DNA of 64,000 nt from contig JASJCQ010000015.1 of NCBI GenBank assembly GCA_030065915.1, positions 62,001 through 126,000 on the forward strand. The letters are read 5' to 3'. Shown here piece by piece: positions 60,346-64,000 of the stretch. The notes under the pieces are model-generated. The model saw nothing but the letters and a program-made list of their open reading frames with translations. It did not search any database and was not told the DNA's origin. Each line of letters starts with the position of its first letter. Within the stretch, counting starts at the first letter, position 1. The DNA comes from Woeseiaceae bacterium (GTDB lineage Bacteria > Pseudomonadota > Gammaproteobacteria > Steroidobacterales > Woeseiaceae). The translations under genes were made by a program, and so were the position numbers.

Positions 60346-61377
60346 ATGACGTCACCGCGCTATGAATTCGACACGGTTCCGTCACCCGGCGAGACGCAGA
60401 CCATCGCGCCTGGACTTGAGTGGCTGCGAATGCCGCTGCCACTGGCGCTGAATCACATCAACCTGTGGCTGCTCGAAGACGGTGACCGGTGGATCATCGT
60501 CGACACCGGCATGTTCACCGATGACGCGAAAAGCGTCTGGCAGGACGTGTTCGATTCGGTGTTCGCAGGCCGGCCGATCGGTCACGTCATCGTTACGCAC
60601 CTGCACCCGGATCATGCCGGCTGTGCCGGCTGGCTGACGGAGCAAGCCGGTTGCGACCTGTGGATGACGCGCGAGGAATACCTGCTGTGTCGCCTGCTCG
60701 TGGCTGACACGGGACGCGAGGCGCCGGAGGAAGGCCTGCACTTCTACCGAGCCGCGGGATTCTCGGAAGAAGCGCTGGACGCGTACCAGCGCATCTTCGG
60801 TTTCTTTGGCCGGTATATCTCCGAGTTACCGGAGGCCTATCACCGCATCGCCGAGGACGACGTGCTGTCCATCGGCGGGCGTGACTGGCGCGTAATCATA
60901 GGGCGCGGCCACTCGCCCGAGCATGCCTGCCTGTACAACGAGTCCGACAACCTGCTGATCTCGGGCGACCAGTTGCTGCCGACCATTTCATCCAACGTCG
61001 GCGTCTACCCGACGGAACCGGACGCGAACCCGCTGAACGTCTGGATGTCGACGCTTAAGAATCTCAAGCAGCAGACCGATCCGGACGTACTCGTGCTGCC
61101 CGCCCACGGCAAGCCGTTTCGAGGCGCGCACGATCGCCTGGACACCCTGATCCAAGAACACGAACAGGGCCTCGAGAAACTCCTCAAGCATTGCAGCGAA
61201 CCGCGACGCGCCGTCGACGTCTTTCCGGCGTTGTTCAAACGCGAGGTCGGCGCCGACTCGATGATCATCGCCACCGGCGAAGCGCTCGCCCACCTGCACT
61301 ACCTGGTGGACCTGGGCGAGATCGAGAAGCGCGACGACGATTCGGGCGTCAGCTGGTTTACTACTGTCAGGTCGTGA
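60346..61377 (+). CDS. Metallo-beta-lactamase fold hydrolase
   Basis: A 343-residue MBL protein with the metal motif THLHPDHAGC (about 85-94), a later His in IGRGHSPEHACLY, Asp in LISGDQLLPTIS, and LPAHGKPFRGAHDRL. It lacks a signal peptide and has a C-terminal extension (about 260-343) typical of the thioesterase/hydrolase class that resembles RNase Z-like or lactamase_B_6-type proteins. The substrate is unknown; its place after the ferredoxin oxidoreductase allows a role as an acyl-CoA or thioester hydrolase. The last 11 bases overlap the convergent YfcC-type gene. Confidence 0.86.
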   Translation: MTSPRYEFDTVPSPGETQTIAPGLEWLRMPLPLALNHINLWLLEDGDRWIIVDTGMFTDDAKSVWQDVFDSVFAGRPIGHVIVTHLHPDHAGCAGWLTEQAGCDLWMTREEYLLCRLLVADTGREAPEEGLHFYRAAGFSEEALDAYQRIFGFFGRYISELPEAYHRIAEDDVLSIGGRDWRVIIGRGHSPEHACLYNESDNLLISGDQLLPTISSNVGVYPTEPDANPLNVWMSTLKNLKQQTDPDVLVLPAHGKPFRGAHDRLDTLIQEHEQGLEKLLKHCSEPRRAVDVFPALFKREVGADSMIIATGEALAHLHYLVDLGEIEKRDDDSGVSWFTTVRS

Positions 61378-62773
61378 AGCCGATCGTCTCGGCCAGGTGG
61401 ATCGACGCGACGAGGAACACGGCACCGGCCGCAAACAGCTTGAGCAGCAGCGGACCGACGAAGCGCACCCAGGCGCCGTAGGGAATTCGCCCCAGCGCCA
61501 GCGCCCCCATGACGAGCGCACTGGTCGGAACGATCATGTTCGTCAGGCCGTCACCGAACTGGTAGGCGAGCACGGCCGTCTGTTGCGGTACGTCCGTCAG
61601 TGTCGCCAACGGGCTCATAATCGGCATCGTCACGTAGGCCTGGCCGCTGCCGGACGGGATGAACAGGTTACAGATCGTCTGCACGAGCAGCATGCCCAGC
61701 GAGGCCACTTCCGGACCGGTATTCTCCAGCACGCTCGCGATCGCATGAATGATCGTGTCGATGATCTGGCCGTCGGACAAAACGACCTCGATAGTTCTCG
61801 CGAAGCCGATCAACAAGGCGGCTGCCGTCATCTCCGCAGCGCCCTGGATAAACGTGCGGCTGGTCTCGCCGGCCGGCAGTCGCGCGACGATGGCGGACAC
61901 GATGCCGATACCAAGAAAGACGGCATTCAGCTCGGCGATGTACCAACCGAAAGCCTTGACCCCGTACACGAAGCCAATCAAGCCGATCAGGAACACCACG
62001 AGCACGGCAACACGGCGAGGCGTCAGACTGATGTCTTCCGGGGCCTCGAAGCCATTGCTGTAATCGACGTGGGCGACGAGGCTCGTCGACGGGTCGCGCT
62101 GTACGCGCATCGCATAGCGGTACAGGTGATGGAACGCGATCACGAGGAACACGGCCATGATGACCAGGCGGTAGCCCATTCCTGACGTCAGCGGTACGCC
62201 CGCAATATTCTGCGCGATCAGCACGCCAAACGGGTTAGTCCCGGCGCAGGCCCAGCCGATGCCGTACGGCACCCAGACCATGCCCATAGCGACGATTGCG
62301 TCCATGCGCATCGCCAGCGACATCGAGACGATGATCGGGACTAACGGCACGTACTCCTCGCCCATGCCGATCGTGAAGGCGCCGAAGCTGAAAATGAAGA
62401 GGCAGCCGGAGATCAGGATCCACGGACTATGCCCCAGCTTCTCGACAGCACCGTGCAATGCCGCATCGATCGCTCCGGTCCTGCGAAGCACCGCGATGAC
62501 GCCGCCGACGAGGAACACGAGGAAGATGATGTTCTGCGCCTCGGCGAAACCCTCGGATATCGCCAGCAAAAAATGCCACGGCATCATCGTGACTTCGGTC
62601 TCTTCCGACGCCGCGGTGTAGGAACCGGCGACGACCATCTCGCGCGCTGGATTGTCGGGGTAAGGCTCGCGGTCGAAGCTGCCTTGCGGCAAAACGTAAC
62701 TCAACAGTTGCGCGACGACGATGAACGAGAAAATCAGTACGAGGGAGTCGATCGACCAGCGGCTTTTTGTCAT
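61367..62773 (-). CDS. YfcC family carrier
   Basis: A 468-residue inner-membrane protein with about 12-13 helices, YfcC/DcuC-like (AbgT-related ion transporter superfamily). Markers: IIFLVFLVGGVIAVLRRTGA, FGAFTIGMGEEYVPLVPIIV, WACAGTNPFGVLIAQ (GTNPFGV) and NLFIPSGSGQAYVTMPIM. Such proteins move C4-dicarboxylates or amino acids (arginine-type) across the membrane. No enzyme partner is adjacent. It converges with the MBL gene. Confidence 0.88.
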   Translation of the reverse strand: MTKSRWSIDSLVLIFSFIVVAQLLSYVLPQGSFDREPYPDNPAREMVVAGSYTAASEETEVTMMPWHFLLAISEGFAEAQNIIFLVFLVGGVIAVLRRTGAIDAALHGAVEKLGHSPWILISGCLFIFSFGAFTIGMGEEYVPLVPIIVSMSLAMRMDAIVAMGMVWVPYGIGWACAGTNPFGVLIAQNIAGVPLTSGMGYRLVIMAVFLVIAFHHLYRYAMRVQRDPSTSLVAHVDYSNGFEAPEDISLTPRRVAVLVVFLIGLIGFVYGVKAFGWYIAELNAVFLGIGIVSAIVARLPAGETSRTFIQGAAEMTAAALLIGFARTIEVVLSDGQIIDTIIHAIASVLENTGPEVASLGMLLVQTICNLFIPSGSGQAYVTMPIMSPLATLTDVPQQTAVLAYQFGDGLTNMIVPTSALVMGALALGRIPYGAWVRFVGPLLLKLFAAGAVFLVASIHLAETIGFTT

Positions 62774-62849
62774 CGGTCAGGCTTGTTCTTATTGTGACCG
62801 GCCAAAGCCTATCACAGCGGACGGCTTATCCGAGGGCTTCGTTCCGGGC

Positions 62850-62883
62850 AAAAAGAGAGGCCGGTGATTGCTTTCACCGGCCT
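62850..62883 (-). terminator. Rho-independent terminator of the repeat-protein gene
   Basis: On the minus strand AGGCCGGTGA (from 62883) and TCACCGGCCT (62858-62867) form a 10-bp stem with a 6-base loop, followed by CTCTTTTTG. It lies 38 bases after the stop codon of the gene at 62921. Confidence 0.88.
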
Positions 62884-62920
62884 TGTTCTGCCTGTCGAGG
62901 CTCGTGACGTACTGTGCGGA

Positions 62921-63436
62921 TCAGCGTCGCTTGTTGATACGCTCGCCCCGGCGGTCCAGCTGACGATTGCGTGATTCGCCGCGCCGGTCTAATCGATTGT
63001 TGGCGCGATCGCCCCGATTATCGAGCCGTGTGTCAATCCGATCACCCTTCCGGTCCAGTCGGCTGTCGACACGGTCGCCCTTGTTGTCGAGGCGCGTGTC
63101 GATACGATCGCCCTTGCGGTCCAGGCGCTCCGACAGGCCTTCCCGGCCATTCTCAGCGGCGACATCGGAACGACGGTCCAGGCGATCGTTAATCCGGTCG
63201 CCCTTATTGTCCAGCCGGTTGTCGACACGATCACCGCGATTGTCGAGTCGCGTATCGATTCGATCGCCCTTGTTGTCGAGGCGGTTATCGATGCGGTCGC
63301 CGCGGTTGTCGAGGCGTTCCTCGATTCGGTCGCCGCGTTGATCCAGGCGCTCTTCGGCTCTATCGCCCGGGTCTGCAAGTGCTGTGCTCACGAATCCTGT
63401 CAGAACGACGGCGCCTACCAGTGCTGTGTACTTCAT
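62921..63436 (-). CDS. Secreted protein of 11-residue repeats (LDNRGDRIDNR type)
   Basis: A 171-residue protein: signal peptide MKYTALVGAVVLTGFVSTALA and then twelve near-identical 11-residue units of the form RLD(N/R/Q)(R/K)GDRID(N/T/E), with one break at the centre (RSDVAAENGREGLSE). It ends NKRR. The repeat is highly charged and alternates basic and acidic residues with a hydrophobic pair, which would suit a long amphipathic helix or coiled coil with 11-residue (hendecad) period. I start at ATG 63436, preceded by AAGGGAG; the frame extends to 63475 but that part is cytosolic-looking and lacks a ribosome site. Function unknown. Nucleotide repeats of 33 bp underlie it. Confidence 0.85.
   Translation of the reverse strand: MKYTALVGAVVLTGFVSTALADPGDRAEERLDQRGDRIEERLDNRGDRIDNRLDNKGDRIDTRLDNRGDRVDNRLDNKGDRINDRLDRRSDVAAENGREGLSERLDRKGDRIDTRLDNKGDRVDSRLDRKGDRIDTRLDNRGDRANNRLDRRGESRNRQLDRRGERINKRR
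62943..63372. repeat. 33-bp tandem repeats encoding the 11-residue units
   Basis: About twelve 33-bp units, of which the plus strand shows GTCGAGGCG, GTCGCCCTT and similar again and again. Third-position differences between the units indicate an old array kept under selection at the protein level rather than fresh expansion; identical triplet blocks occur in several neighbouring units. Confidence 0.85.
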
Positions 63437-63462
63437 GTGACTACTCCCTTTGACACGTTGCT

Positions 63463-63532
63463 TTGTACGGTACAACGGGGCGTCACAGGATCGGTTGACA
63501 GCCGAACCGGAATTTCGACGTTACATAACGTC
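63463..63532. promoter_or_regulatory. Two palindromes upstream of the repeat-protein gene
   Basis: TTGTAC-G-GTACAA (63463-63475) and GACGTTA-CA-TAACGTC (63517-63532) are perfect dyads 27 to 81 bases before the ATG at 63436. The second one touches the stop codon of the universal stress protein. Both are candidate operators; promoter boxes could not be assigned. Confidence 0.45.
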
Positions 63533-64000
63533 AGGTGTGCATTGTCAGCAGCGGGATACGGGACTCGTAGATCAGGTGTTCGGACGTGCCACCGAACATC
63601 CGCTCGCGCCAGCGGCTCTTACTGTAGGCGCCGGCCAGCAACATATCGGCTTTCGCCTCCTGCGCCGTATCGAGGATTTCCTTCTCGATGTTTCGACCCC
63701 TGGTGTGCACGCATTCAGCCTTGATGCCATAGAACAGCAGGTAGTCCGCGAGCTGCTTTGCTTTCGGACCCGGTGCATCCTCGGAGCCGGCGCTGACGAT
63801 CGTCACGGTCTCGGCTTCGCGCAATATGCTGATCGTGGCATGCACGGTTCGAGACACCGACGGACTCTGGTTCCACGCAATACAGACGTTCTTTCCGATG
63901 TTGCGTCGGCCCGCAGCCGGCAGAATCAGCACGGGTCGTGCGGAGTCAAACAGGGCGGCTCGTAGAAACATGTTCGCCACCTTGCCATCGCGTGCCGGTC
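63531..64000 (-). CDS. Universal stress protein, C-terminal part (5' end outside window)
   Basis: A frame open to the window edge. The in-window residues end with a Usp domain: VLILPAAGRRNIGKNVCIAW begins the domain, ADMLLAGAYSKSRWRERMFG is the ATP-loop-like G-x-S region, and GTSEHLIYESRIPLLTMHT is the C-terminus. A preceding stretch MFLRAALFDSARP is the end of an earlier domain, so the full protein is a tandem Usp of about 270-280 residues. The first in-window start (GTG 63980) is internal and is rejected. The UspA fold binds nucleotides; stress survival role. Confidence 0.82.
   Translation of the reverse strand, partial: PARDGKVANMFLRAALFDSARPVLILPAAGRRNIGKNVCIAWNQSPSVSRTVHATISILREAETVTIVSAGSEDAPGPKAKQLADYLLFYGIKAECVHTRGRNIEKEILDTAQEAKADMLLAGAYSKSRWRERMFGGTSEHLIYESRIPLLTMHT

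Noticed and set aside
62943-63372. CRISPR-like array
   Set aside because: The 33-bp units are coding, have no unique spacers between conserved repeats, and vary mainly at third positions.

Overview
The window looks like one stretch of chromosome from an aerobic to microaerobic marine gammaproteobacterium. The signs are a GC-rich composition (about 60 %, judged by eye), a FabA/FabB unsaturated fatty acid pair, the long two-lobed QueF, a complete cbb3 oxidase operon of gammaproteobacterial layout (ccoNOQP, ccoG, fixH, ccoI, ccoS), large TonB-dependent receptors and S9 peptidases. A member of the Woeseiaceae/Steroidobacterales would fit, but that is inference; no rRNA or single-copy marker is present. 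I saw no transposase, integrase, tRNA, CRISPR array or phage gene, so the region reads as resident chromosome.

Layout. 1-4.3 kb: the 3' part of an unusual receiver-TM-TonB fusion whose last 92 bp are repeated behind it, a TetR regulator, an orphan XdhC-type protein and a thioredoxin. 4.3-9.4 kb: a minus-strand gamma-glutamyltransferase/MFS pair and a phosphate module (DUF47 + Pit). 9.6-11.0 kb: EVE-domain protein and alpha/beta hydrolase, translationally coupled. 11.1-16.4 kb: a tight cyanophycin operon (cphB-cphA-second Mur ligase). 16.5-18.2 kb: queF and a GTP cyclohydrolase II-like gene, convergent. 18.2-21.9 kb: a TetR-controlled ABC-2 export operon (regulator, HlyD lipoprotein, ATPase, permease) with a clear promoter/operator. 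22.0-26.6 kb: a FixJ-like response regulator, a DksA/TraR zinc-finger protein, a tandem universal stress protein, SirB and a PAS-PAS hybrid histidine kinase. 26.7-35.4 kb: the cbb3 oxidase and its assembly genes, divergent from the kinase, with an extra 92-residue membrane protein between ccoP and ccoG. 35.4-43.1 kb: two tandem paralogous S9 peptidases and a 1093-residue TonB-dependent receptor; the receptor and the promoter-proximal peptidase are each followed by a hairpin terminator. 43.4-46.9 kb: TauE-type permease, S-formylglutathione hydrolase, fabB and fabA. 47.4-54.6 kb: the aerobic phenylacetyl-CoA pathway (paaX-paaI-paaABCDE, divergent paaZ). 54.7-56.6 kb: DUF2059 protein, a 58-residue small protein and an MscS channel. 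56.7-62.8 kb: a fused indolepyruvate:ferredoxin oxidoreductase, an MBL hydrolase and a YfcC-type carrier. 62.9-64 kb: a secreted protein built of 11-residue repeats and the C-terminal part of a universal stress protein cut by the window end.

How the parts may work together: peptides enter through the TonB receptor (energised by TonB proteins), are cleaved by the S9 peptidases and gamma-glutamyltransferase, and surplus nitrogen is stored as cyanophycin. Phenylalanine-derived phenylpyruvate could be turned directly into phenylacetyl-CoA by the indolepyruvate oxidoreductase and fed into the paa pathway; no paaK ligase is in the window. The PAS kinase and FixJ-like regulator flanking the stress genes probably tune the high-affinity oxidase.

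No obviously new defence or mobile system was found. The most promising unexplained items are the receiver-TonB fusion with its tandem-repeated 3' end, the third Mur-ligase gene of the cyanophycin operon, the extra small membrane protein in the cbb3 operon, the 11-residue-repeat secreted protein, and a sequence motif shared by the two paa promoters.
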